Shown piece after piece: positions 46,126-58,326 of a stretch of 64,000 nucleotides of DNA. Position 1 is the stretch's first letter; each line of letters starts with the position of its first letter. Source of the DNA: Dryocosmus kuriphilus (Eukaryota; Arthropoda; Insecta; Hymenoptera; Cynipidae); the NCBI GenBank assembly GCA_038277395.1, contig CM076191.1, forward strand, positions 28,220,583 to 28,284,582. Reading direction: 5' to 3'. The notes below the pieces were generated by a model that was not told the DNA's origin, ran no database searches, and worked only from the letters and a program-made list of their open reading frames with translations. The translations under genes were made by a program, and so were the position numbers.

Positions 46126-49100
46126 TTCCAATAGTAGAGGTAACATATGTAGTATAGTATATACATATATTTTATCTCGTTAATTCATCAAAACTGATCA
46201 AATAGACCCAACGCGGAACTAAGTATGCAGTAGGTTTTTTCTATTACACTATAACTATATAGTTATTTTAATAAGTTAAAATCGATGTTATTTTTAAGCA
46301 TAATAAGTTCCTACTGGTATATGAAACATAATTTTAAAATGTATATCTACTTCTTAATTTCTTTCACCACCACACTCATTTTGGTTATATATTGCAACAT
46401 TTTTTTTCACACTGCGTACTGCACTTTCTTCAACACACAAATCTTCTACAATAGTTCCAATTATAAAGTCTTTCATTTATTGAAAACTACTCCATTAAAG
46501 ACGTTGATCGGTGCATAGGTTGAGTTCTTTGAGTACAATAAATGTAGAGTTTCGAACTAAAATGGGAAGTATGAGTCCTTTTAATCAAGCTTGCTGAACT
46601 GACACCAAATTATCATCTTACTGGAAACCAAAGTGCAGACTAAAATGTTTAGATTTAATAACTCCTTCACCCACTGCACCCATATAGTATAGCATAGTAT
46701 AGTTTTGTATGGTATATTGCAGTCAGCTTGACTGCTTATAATTTCAAGCTTATTTTACTAGAGTTCACTCTAGATTCCATGCCACCAAATTACATTATTC
46801 TTTGTACATTACCATACGTTTATATTTGCGTTAGGTTGTCCTCTCTTCATTAATCGAAGAGTTTGAGTAGCCTATTCCTTATCGGTTTCACTCTTCGATT
46901 TTTCATTGACAAACACATTATTTAAACACATTTAAAACTATGTTATAGCATTTTAAGGAATATCGTTGTTGTAGTATTTGTAACAGATTTTTGTAAACTG
47001 TAACGACTTATGTTAATCAGTCTAATTTTATCAACAAATTAAATGTCTATATATTCCATAAATACACATGCATGATTCACCTACCAGTTGTTTCTTTTCT
47101 TCGCTTCTTCAATTAACTAATTCCTTAGTGGAATTTCTCTTTGATATTATCAAAGAATTGGACAAAAAAACGTAAGTCTAACGTTGGTTAGGCTTAAATC
47201 GTTTAATGAGCAAATAAATTGTTTAAACATTCCATAGCTACGAGTCACTCATCTAACATCATCTCTTTATTAATTCACTTAGTGGTTCTCCCTTTGATCT
47301 TTACCCTGATAGACGAGCTTCCAAAATTTTTTATTTAAAATTATACCCTGTAGTAGTTTACCTTCAAAAGTGTGTATCAGGAGTAGGTTAAACATGTGAT
47401 ATCAGGAGTAGGTTTGTTAAACATGGCACACTTATTTTCTAATGTATAAACATCATGCAATGTAATGAGAAATGCTAAAAACATCACACAAAATACGTAG
47501 GTTCCTAGGTTAGACTTTTAGATTCTTTTTTATATTCTGGAAGTGTACAAATTTGCTCTTCACAATAATTTTTTTATTTGACATGGACCCATGAACCACT
47601 TTTTCCTGAGAATCACGCTATTAACGTAGCAAAACGCTTCTATAAATTGAGGATTTATTGTTTTCGATTATCGATTCACTCTTCGATTTTTCATTGACAA
47701 ACGCCATTATTTAAACATTCTAAAATTGTGTTATATGCATTTTAGGAATATTTTGTAATATTTTTCAAGAACTTCGTAAAACATTGGACTTATATTGATC
47801 AGTCTGATTTTTATCAACAATTTAAATGCTTATATATTTATTCCATGTGTATGCATGATTCATCTCTCAGTTATTTCTTTGCTTTTTCGTTAACTAATTC
47901 CTTAGTGTATTTTCTTTTTGATACTTGCTGACAGGAAGCTGATGTCATATTTCATCATAAAGAATTGGACGAAAACATAAGTTTAACGTTGGTTGAGCTT
48001 TAAAATTTATAACCAAATAAATTTTTTTAACATTCCACAGCTACGCTTCACTCGTCTAACACCATCTCCTCATTATTGCCTTAGTGGAACCACTTGATCT
48101 TTACTGATAGACAAGTTTCATACACAATCATTTTATTAAAATTATATTGCAGGTAATTTATCTTGAAAAGTGTGATATCAGGAGTAGGTTAAAGACGGTA
48201 CACTGTACCATTGCTCTTCAGTTTATTTTTATTTAGGATAGAGAGAATGAAGCCTTTTTCGAGAATCACGCTATTAAAGTTGCAAAGTTTATATAAATTG
48301 AGGATTTTATTGTTTTACGAATGATATTAGTAACACCTCTCAGATGACGTCATACCCATTTAGGTATGTGTTGCCATATTTTTTTATGAATTTTCGTAAA
48401 ACATATAACATAAGGCTTACATCGATCAGCTCTCTGATTTTTATCAACAAATGAGTAAAATATTTTTTAGATATCATACTGCAACCATAAGAGAAGAACA
48501 GAAAGATATTTTTTTTATTTTGTGCTAAATCTTGAAGCATAATAGGTAAATCTTCAAATCATAGGAGAGAGATTGAGGTGTTGCAGATCTAAAAAGAGCG
48601 AATGTGATGGAAACCTCTTAATAAAATGCATATAGCCTTTTATCTCAAGCTTAGGAAATGCCTCAGGCGATACTTAATTATTATTATTATTATAATTTAT
48701 TATTATTATTTATTATTATTTGTTGTTGTTGTTGCTTGTTGTTATCTGTTCAGATCGAAAAATCTCATCTAGATGAAACATCGTTTCCCGTGTGACTCTT
48801 TACTGTAATATGACACCGCGTCGATTTAGAACTTTATAATCGCTAAGGAGGTTGCGCATATTCTTTAATAATTTCTGAGATGCAACACTATTCTCATGGG
48901 GTCTTCCTCTAATTTTATATTATTATTAGTGATACATGTGCAACATGTAATCCGTGACCATTAGAAAGGATTCATTTCTTTAGATGCATTTTTTACCCCA
49001 TTATTCTAGTTGATTGGCCATCAAAGTATTTTCTAATAAAAACTATATCACCCAGTAGCTTCAGAGAGAGTTAAAATCATTATTCTTAACTAAAATGCCT

Positions 49101-51665
49101 TATAATGTCTTATCTTAAACTTCGCAAATATTGACGTGTCGTATTACACAGTGATATGCATTGAGGTTAAAAAATAATGAAGAGCCTATGATAGGAGAAT
49201 GAGAAGAATGAGAGCATTGGGAGATGGAAGAGATAGAGAGAGAGAGAGGAGATGGCTTTACAGACACCATATTTTAGTTCTTCTAAAAGGAGAACAGATG
49301 CCATACGCCTTAATGATATCATTTTTTTTGTTACTTTTTTTCGTTTTTCAAGAAGAAAACAGGAACCGAGTAAACAGAGGGCCATATTGCATGGTTATTT
49401 GGCACGGAGCATGTGAAACATTCAGGAGATTTCATAACCTATCTCTACTAAATATCACAGTAAGATGCACTATTAACAGTAATATGACAACCGTCGCGAG
49501 AACTATAATGATAATAAATATTATAATGATTATAAATATAATGTATTTGGCAATAATTATATAATAAATATAAAATAAATAAACTATCGCTAATTTAGCG
49601 CAATAAAAATGAAATAAAGAAAGGAAAAATATACCCTAGAAGGAAAGCAGTAAACATCAACGGAACAACAGACAAAGAACAGGATGTCATTCATAGCGTT
49701 CATATCAAATGCACTGCATCTTTTGTTCATTAAATAAATATTAGCAAGGATTTTTTTTTTTTAGTTGAGATATAAATAACTTGAAACTGTCACATACAAT
49801 TGTAGAATATTTATTTTTATAACGTTCGCCGGGAATGGGGTAAAAGTACGAGACCGCATATTTGCACATCAAATAAATAAAGACCGGATTTAACAAAAAT
49901 TAAATGTTTTTTTATCTAGAAGGGATGTAATAAGTCAAATTTATTAGACAAAAAAGGTATGTGATACAAATAAAATTTCACCTGCACCTTTGTTTTGCAT
50001 ATTTAAAATAGATAAAACAGGCACTTTTTTAATTTTTAAAAGTATTATTACCATTAAAGGAGGCAATACATCCAATTTTGAACGAACAACCGAATGTCCT
50101 GAGTACCCTATATTGAATTACAACTCGACGATACATCTTTTGCACATAAATAAAAGGCAGAATTTTTTAATTTTAAAATAAACGCGCTCAGTTTTAAAAT
50201 CAGCAGTATTTAAACACTGAATAAAATGCGTGCTGTCATATCTCGAGCTTCGCAAAATGTTTATAGAAAATAGTCGTACGTGCTATTCATCGAGTGGTTT
50301 GAAACGCACTCACTTTTTTTTTTTATAAAGTAGCAGCATTTGATGATTGAATAAAATACATGTCACCTTATCTCAAGAGTGTCGTATTATTATGGGTGAT
50401 ATTCATCGAGAAGGTAAATAATTATTAAAAAATGAAACATTAAATAAAATGTATTCTTTTCTTAGATGGTCAGCGCTTATTATACTATAAGGAAACAATA
50501 AATCAAAATTATAACCAAACGAATGTCATACTTACTATATATTCTAGAAAAAGTGCATCATCTTACTGACAACTACAACTGTAACGAGTGCAGTAAAATC
50601 ATTTTTTAATTGATTGATGCTGAAAAGAACGGATCATGAATACCAAAAAAAATTCATCTTATCTTCTCTCGGGACCGTGATGTGTGACATTTTTATATCA
50701 CATAAGGGCAGTGTGATTCCTCACTCTACGTTTTAAGGTCTTACTACTCTGATTTAAAATTAAATACCACATGCTAATCCATATTAGGATTCTAGAAAAG
50801 GGGCTGTGAAAAGCAAATTATTACAGATAGATTCATTCTTCTTATTTTATACAGTCCGAAAATTATTTTTTTATGAAAATTTCGTTTTTTTCACAGAATT
50901 GTGCCAATTGATATCATCAAGATTCCTGAAAACATAACTAAAAAGAAATGTTAGAAATTATTTTAATCAAATTTCATTTTCGAAAAATCGCGCATGCGCA
51001 CTTGCTTTGATAACCATGAAGAATCAGGTTTTGGAAAACCCCTCAAAATGCACTTAGGTGGCCCGACAGTGGTGGTCCCTTCTAATAGCAATTTTCAGTA
51101 AAGGCAGGTTTCTTGACCTCATCTACTAGGCGTAAAAGAAATATTATTTTTTTATTATCCTAATTATTAAGACAGAAAGCAGTAACTCATCCTTGATTTC
51201 TATAAACTAACAGCAGCTTTGGAGGTTCAGTGAAAAATATTTTATCATATCAAGAGATTTAATAATATGATATGGTAGGAAGCCAGTCTCACACGGACAC
51301 ACACAGGTATGCTTCCATGCTCACACCGACACACACGGGCGCACACACACACACACATACACCAGTCCAGAAATGCTCCCTGTTGGACCTATCTTAAGCT
51401 GACGTCCACTTTTTTTATAAATACAGATAAAAAAGCGTGCATGTAGGATGTGCACTGTTAGGATAGTGTAGGATAGTGCGAGATTGTCTCACATGGATAC
51501 ACCTCACCTGCGAGGTTGGATGCATTTCCACTCATACTCACCTCACACAGGCACGCAATGAACTAGATAATTTGGCTCAGTAGCCCTCTTGTAAAAGTGG
51601 CTCAGTCCCCCTGGCTTAGTAGCCCTCTTGTAAAAGTGGCTTAGAATCCCCCCTGTATACCTACT

Positions 51666-52165
51666 NNNNNNNNNNNNNNNNNNNNNNNNNNNNNNNNNNN
51701 NNNNNNNNNNNNNNNNNNNNNNNNNNNNNNNNNNNNNNNNNNNNNNNNNNNNNNNNNNNNNNNNNNNNNNNNNNNNNNNNNNNNNNNNNNNNNNNNNNNN
51801 NNNNNNNNNNNNNNNNNNNNNNNNNNNNNNNNNNNNNNNNNNNNNNNNNNNNNNNNNNNNNNNNNNNNNNNNNNNNNNNNNNNNNNNNNNNNNNNNNNNN
51901 NNNNNNNNNNNNNNNNNNNNNNNNNNNNNNNNNNNNNNNNNNNNNNNNNNNNNNNNNNNNNNNNNNNNNNNNNNNNNNNNNNNNNNNNNNNNNNNNNNNN
52001 NNNNNNNNNNNNNNNNNNNNNNNNNNNNNNNNNNNNNNNNNNNNNNNNNNNNNNNNNNNNNNNNNNNNNNNNNNNNNNNNNNNNNNNNNNNNNNNNNNNN
52101 NNNNNNNNNNNNNNNNNNNNNNNNNNNNNNNNNNNNNNNNNNNNNNNNNNNNNNNNNNNNNNNNN
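51666..52165. other. Assembly gap, 500 N
   Basis: Exactly 500 N, abutting the end of the right arm of the giant inverted repeat. Confidence 0.99.
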
Positions 52166-52979
52166 GAGTAGATCACCTTGATGACCTAATCATTTAATTG
52201 TAATGCAAATTTTTATCTACTCGATTATTTATGAAGCTTGACGAGAACAAAAAATATTACATGTGGGGCTGTTGATTCATCCGTGCAGCTGCGGCCTATC
52301 CTAGATAAGACGCCTACTGTCGCTACAAAAAAACCTGACCCCTGAGGTTTGAAAGGTTATAGCTTATAAGGAAAACATGTTAGCGAATTTTGGAAAACAC
52401 GACTTGAATCTATGAAGTCTGCCGCATCAGATGGTATTTGTCGATATCTTGGCAAAAATGTAGGCTTCTTGTTTTTCAATGTAATACGACAAAAAACGAG
52501 GTCGCGGAGTCCATTTTTGTGAAAGGCATACTTTCACGTCTTCCCACGGCTGCAATTGTAATGGGAAAATGTTAGGAAAATTCACGCTTGTTGTGCAAGA
52601 TCTTCTGAATCCAGTAAAATTTTCAAAATTTGAAAATGTCCAAAAAATTCTTTAATTTGGCATTTTTGTAGAAGACCTTTATTTCGTGACTGGAAGCTGC
52701 TATCGCGCTGCTTAATGTCTCAAAAAAGTAAACCTGTTTTGCAATGTTTATTTTTGATTACAATTAATGATAGCGATTCAAACGCGAGATGTTTACGCCG
52801 CACGAGGAGTCAGCTTATGCGATGCCTCATCCATTCCTGCGTAATTCTTCTATAATGCCCTATTTCGCATCTCTTTTCCTCCCCCCAAGATAGAGAGAGA
52901 ACACTGGACGCAAACAAGACTATAAATTTAAATAAGGTGTCAAATGTCATTTTTTATTACCGCAATCGAGATACACAGA

Positions 52980-52980
<1 letters not shown>
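52166..52980. other. Unassigned DNA at start of contig 3
   Basis: No gene or structured repeat is recognised. Confidence 0.45.

Positions 52981-53032
<52 letters not shown>
52981..53032 (+). repeat. (GA)n microsatellite
   Basis: About 25 GA units. A protein frame running through it (52944-53306) is an artefact of the repeat. Confidence 0.97.
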
Positions 53033-53035
<3 letters not shown>

Positions 53036-53040
53036 TAATT

Positions 53041-53758
53041 CACAAATCAATTTCCGATATTTCGCGCGTAAACATGGTGGCGTCGACTTCCGGAAAGTCG
53101 CAAGACGTCACAATTATTCGCGAAAACGACGCGGACTTTCGACGTTCAATCAGTTCAATAATGTGAAAAACATCGACATCGAAACTTTATATCGATATTT
53201 ACACATCATCAATATCGATGTGCAAAACATCGATAATCGAAAGCATAACTTCGATGATGTCGCTGTTTCGACATCGATGTCCCAATCAGTCTTTCCCCTA
53301 TTCTAGAGATCCCCTATTCTACCTCGGCTGGATTATGGAGAAATGAACCTACGTTCTGATTGGCGAACAAGAAATGAAGAATGGACAACGTACAGAAATT
53401 GACAAATGAAGTTGTCTGTAGATTGTAATTTTCGGAACGAATCTGACGAAATCCTTAAATCATTACAACGTTCTCCTGTTTTGTGTTATTTGACAGTTCA
53501 TAGAAAAATTGTTTATCCGAGTTAAAGGAGATTTTGCTACTTCAACAAACCGAAAACAATTGTAACAAATTTTGAGCAATAATTTTTTCCGAGCATTGAC
53601 TTTTAATAAATATCTCCACCGACAAGATTTGTCGGCCAATCGGCACCATAGAAACCGTTACACATTTCCGTTGTATTCGCGTTTAAACGACCTAGTACAA
53701 ATTTGTCATTTACGTGCGTGAACCTCTCCTCTGGGCTACAGCATTTGTGCAAAAATTG
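53041..53758 (+). promoter_or_regulatory. Probable Eb1 promoter and first untranslated exon
   Basis: Housekeeping-promoter words cluster here: ATGGTGGCG followed by CTTCCGG (about 53074-53095), GACGTCAC (about 53104), TATCGATA (53190-53197, the DRE motif of insect growth genes), a reverse CCAAT in CTGATTGGCGAA (about 53355-53366) and CCAAT at 53636-53640. A strong donor TTG|GTAAGT at 53758/53759 and another AAAAAG|GTAAAT at 53933/53934 fit one or two alternative untranslated exons that would splice to 54163. The start site itself cannot be placed. The ATCGAT cluster at 53165-53285 also resembles a dispersed repeat (22855-22960), so the DRE may come from it. Confidence 0.4.
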
Positions 53759-54191
53759 GTAAGTTTTCTACATTTCCTTGCGAATCCTATCTTTTTTTGT
53801 CAATGTTATCTCACATCGAGACTTGTTCACTTGTTTCGTCAGAATATCTAATCAGGGGGTCGAAGAAGTTCTCTGGGAAAAAGCGCGGACGGTCTCAAGT
53901 CAGTTTTCCTCGCGTTTGCCGTGCGCCAAAAAGGTAAATAGAGATAATAGATCTTGGCACACGGTTTTGTCTCTGAAGACGATTTAGGTCGCTGTTAATT
54001 ATTTAAATGTATCTGCTAGTTTTAAATTTTGGATTTTAAAACAAGTCGGGATTTTACGGCATTTTTTAACTTGGTCGTTGACCGCAAGGCTTGTGGTTAA
54101 CATGTATAATCTAGGCTAGGTATTGAATGCAATTGAATGGTTAAGCTTTTTGTTTTGTCAAGTCACCGATAGACTGAAGAAAAAAGTCGGG

Positions 54192-54458
54192 ATGGCCGTA
54201 AATGTGTATGCGACGAACGTGACAACGGAGAACCTGAGTCGACATGATATGCTGGCTTGGGTCAACGATTGCCTTCAGTCATCGTTCACAAAAATCGAGG
54301 AACTATGTACCGGCGCAGCCTATTGTCAATTTATGGACATGCTCTTCCCTGGAAGCGTTCCACTCAAGCGAGTTAAATACAGGACCAACCTCGAACACGA
54401 GTACATACAGAACTTTAAAATACTCCAAGGTGGCTTTAAGAAGATGAATGTAGATAAG
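54192..54458 (+). CDS. Eb1: Eb1 coding exon 1
   Basis: 89 codons, phase 0 at its end, donor GATAAG|GTATGT. It contains the first part of the calponin-homology domain (HDMLAWVNDCLQS, GAAYCQFMDMLFPGSVPL, GGFKKMNVDK). An acceptor at TTTTGTCAAG|TC (54162/54163) starts the exon, and the in-frame ATG at 54123 lies in the upstream intron, so 54192 is taken as the start, matching the usual EB1 N-terminus. Confidence 0.95.
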
Positions 54459-57400
54459 GTATGTCTTTTATGTTACAATAAAATATATACGTTGTTTATG
54501 TGTCTTTATGGGGGAATTTTTTCAAAAGAATCTTGCAATTTGGGATCTTTTCTTGTGATCTGAAAAAGTAGGAAAACGATAAGACATCAAATCGTGTTTC
54601 CGGAAAAGTAGATAAGATTCCAGTTCCGGTTCTTTTTTTTTTTATAAAATCAGTGTTAGTGTAATCGATGTCCCAATGGTTATTCAGATTTCTCTTGAGT
54701 AATAAAATTTGTTAATAGAATACCTGAGCAAAGTATTTGTACCGAAGTACATTTTACCAGAGTTACAAGATTTTGGATAGTTTTTTTTTATACGTGACAA
54801 AGATATAGGCAAAATGTTTTGCCATTCGATTAATTGCAACTATTAACCACATTCTTCATGTGAACAAAGTAATGAGAGTCCAACCAACAAAAATTTAGGT
54901 GATACCGGTGGACAAGCTGATAAAAGGTCGTTTTCAAGACAACTTTGAATTTCTCCAATGGTTTAAGAAATTCTTTGACGCAAATTATGACGGCCGTGAG
55001 TACGATGCTTTGGGTGCTCGCGGTTACATTCAATTGGGTTCTCAAATGGGCGGAACCCATAATCTGTCGAATCCCCAGTTGGTTCCTCTACCAACACAAC
55101 CTAAACCTTCACAAATGCAACAAAAGCACATTCAACAACGCAGTGTTGCAATGCATCAACAGGGTACTTTTTTAAAAATGAAATTCACCTTCTAGTTGTT
55201 GCATGATGCTATTGAAATTTCACTGCAATAAAATTATGATTGTTTTTATCACCATATCTCGTAGTTCAGTATTCTTTATTACACAGTTTTAGCAATCAGT
55301 TATATTTTATTGATAGGAATTTGTATATAGAATATAGATTTTGCACATCTCTACATTATATAATGTATGTAATTGTTGCATTTTTTTATAGAGATTGAAT
55401 GTACGAGGTTCATATTTTACATTTTTTCTCTTTGTTTAATTATTTTTGAAGATCTTAATTTTTTCAATTTATTATCCCGGATTTTTATTTTGAATTCATT
55501 TTCTTAAATCAGGGAGGCGTCTAAGTCAGTAAATCGGGATTTTTTTATAACAGTAATAATCTCGTAATTTTTTTTCGAAGGTGGGCATTTGAAAAAATAA
55601 AAATATTTTTTCATTTGGTAGAAAAAGTAGAAGGAAAATAAGTAACGGTAAAGAATAATATCAGAGAGAAATTTTAATATTATTACGTTATAATTATCAC
55701 TTTTGTTTATATATTTTTTTTCTCTAAAAAACAGTAGATGATGTATGAAATATTCAAAAGCAATAAAACTGTTTTAATTCCTGAATGTTTTTAGGCTCTT
55801 CTATTATATGCAACATGAAATCTTCATATTTCTTGAAATTATTTGAAAACTATTAGTCTAAAGTAATTTTTATAAGTTCAACAGACAACTATAAGAATTT
55901 ACAAGAAATTTTTTTATAAACTCATATTGTTACAAAAATTCGTTTTTATTTTTATTTTTTCGCTCTGAAAATTTGGGAAAATAAGTCTTGAATTGATTAA
56001 AATTATTTGAAAAGTCTTCTCTGTTCATTTTATTCCGTTTCATTCCAATTTTCGAACTTAAGGATGTTCTTTCGCTACATGAAAAACCGCATTTCTAACT
56101 GATTTTGAAAAATATTGTAGAGGAAATGTATGTCTGTGTTCAGAAAAAGTTTTAGTATCACTTGTCGGACTTTTTATTAAGAAAATAAGTTTTAAAAATT
56201 CGAGTTTTTGTACGGTAGCTTTTGAGGTAACTTTATTTTCACTGATACGGATAAGATGTAGAATCACTTTTAAACCGGATTCGTAAATAAAAAACGAAGG
56301 AAAAGTACTTTGAACATCGAATTTTACAATGGCATCAACAAAATAGTAGGTTACCGGACTTTCAGAGAAGATATACCATGTGGAATATGTAAAATCCACT
56401 TCAAAATCGCACTTGAAAAGTCAATAAACATTATTCGGGTAGAGCCTCAAACAGGCACCCGAAAAATCCGGACCTGCGCGAAAGAACCTCCTTAAGGCGG
56501 GAGGTTTCGCATTAAGTCTAATCGAATTATTATTTTCTTATAGCACAAGGTTTCTTTTGATTTAGAATTCTGGGTACAATGCTTAATACTGGGAAATTTA
56601 GATTCTTTTCTAGAATATGAGTGGCCTTCCTGAGTATTTTTTAATTTATTTTATCATTTTATTCTGTATGTGTTCCTCACCTATCGTTTTCAGATTGTAC
56701 CAATCGATAGGCTGGTGAAAGGGAGATTCCAAGACAACTTTGAGTTCTTGCAGTGGTTCAAGAAGTTCTTTGACGCGAATAATGCAGGAACAGAATCCTA
56801 CGATGCCCTTGCAATGCGAGGAGGAGAACCCATGGGCAGTGGTGGTCACAATGCACCTCGTGGTGCCGGGATGGTCAAGCGAAACACCCCTCGTGAACTG
56901 CCACCTAAACCTGCCTCCCGAACTGGTACATCGTATAATTTTTCTTTTCTTTCATTCGTAAGTAAACGCTCTTTTGGGTGTTTAACTGCCTCGGCTGTTT
57001 AACCATTTTTTTTTTTATTAACAAGAATTCAATTTTTACTTAACTCTTAATTCGAGATTTTTCAGTTAAAAAAATAAAGTGCTTTTGTCACTTTCCCATG
57101 TTAAAATTGTAACTTAGTAACAAAAAAATTATTTATCTTATATACATTGCCAGCCTTAGACTAAAGCATCTTTTTTGTCTGAAAATCAAAATTAGCAGTC
57201 TTCACAGAATGCCATCTTGGAAAATATTGCTCTGTGGATAAAATTGAGAAATCTTAAAAAAAAAATTAGGCTTTTCAAAGTATTAGGTGGAATTTGTTTT
57301 TATATAAAGAGGATACACTTTCGAATTAAGGGTTAAATCAGCAATAACTTTGCACAGTCGTGAATTCTGAGACTTTCACTTCTTAGAATATACTAAAATT

Positions 57401-58295
57401 GATCTAAAACTCACAGTTTTTAATTGAATAATTAAATGGCATATGTTTTATGTAGAACATCGTTTTTAAAGCATATATTAGAATATATTAGATACTTATT
57501 GAGTTTTTTGTTATAAATTCGTCGTGTTTCATTAACGTGAGATTAAATTCGTCCTCATAGGTGAGGGACCTCCATCTCCAGTTCAAATGCCTACCATGAA
57601 GTCGTTAGGCCGATCTTGTAATTATTATTTTTCCTTTTTTTATAAACTTATCTTTTTTTTATCTCCCTCTTTCCGTGCTTTATCGTATGAAATTCTTTTA
57701 AAGAGTATGAACCTTTTCTGCCTTTTAATTAGCTAAAGACTTGCGATTACTCGTAAAAGATCTATCTTTCTAAAATAGGCAGAGTCTCCGGCTAAAATAT
57801 AAGGTACAAATGTAGTCCTCTGTGATTTGAATTTTATTTCCAGTTTCCTTGCCTTACATAGAGTATTGCAACGGCTTATGCATGAATATTAATTTAGCAA
57901 GAAGATTAACCGTTTGTATTTTTAATCTGGGAATGCCGTTAGTTTAGCGATTGGGTATTTTTGCACTATTAATTTATTTTGATTTCACATGCCTATTATT
58001 TTATTGACACTCACTCTCTCTCTCTGTTAGATACTTGGTGTAAGTTGAATAATTAGTAATATTTTAATTGCTAATACTTTAATTTCTAATATCTAAAATT
58101 TGACGAAATTATTCAATTATTCATTTTTCTCGGATTTATAGTGAACAAAGTTCAGCCAAGTCGCCCTGCGCCAAAAAGTGGAAATGTTGGAAATCGTGGA
58201 GATACGGGGAAAGTAGACGAACTAGTTCGCAGGTAAGTTATTCTTATTATCAATTTTAATAATATAATTTAACAGATTTTCAAATAAAATTTCGT

Positions 58296-58326
<31 letters not shown>

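Larger units (their letters stand above)
44637..51665 (-). repeat. Giant inverted repeat, right arm (about 7.03 kb)
   Basis: Reverse complement of 37768-44407. It is about 390 bp longer, mostly through scattered one- to several-base insertions (clear around 46950-47000, 48770-48920 and 51020-51130). The outermost 450 bp or so (51200-51665) is practically identical to the left arm. It ends exactly at the 500-N gap. Confidence 0.95.

Noticed and set aside
37768..51665. Large DNA transposon (Maverick-like) with giant inverted ends
   Set aside because: The inverted copies cover everything except 229 bp, and no polymerase, integrase or capsid-type frame is present.
52944..53306. 120-codon frame with an arginine-glutamate repeat
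   Set aside because: Translation of the GA microsatellite followed by promoter-like DNA with no recognised domain.
54123..54191. Upstream in-frame ATG giving a longer EB1 N-terminus
   Set aside because: A pyrimidine-rich acceptor (TTTTGTCAAG) lies between it and the usual MAVNVYATN start, so the upstream part is intron and 5' untranslated sequence.
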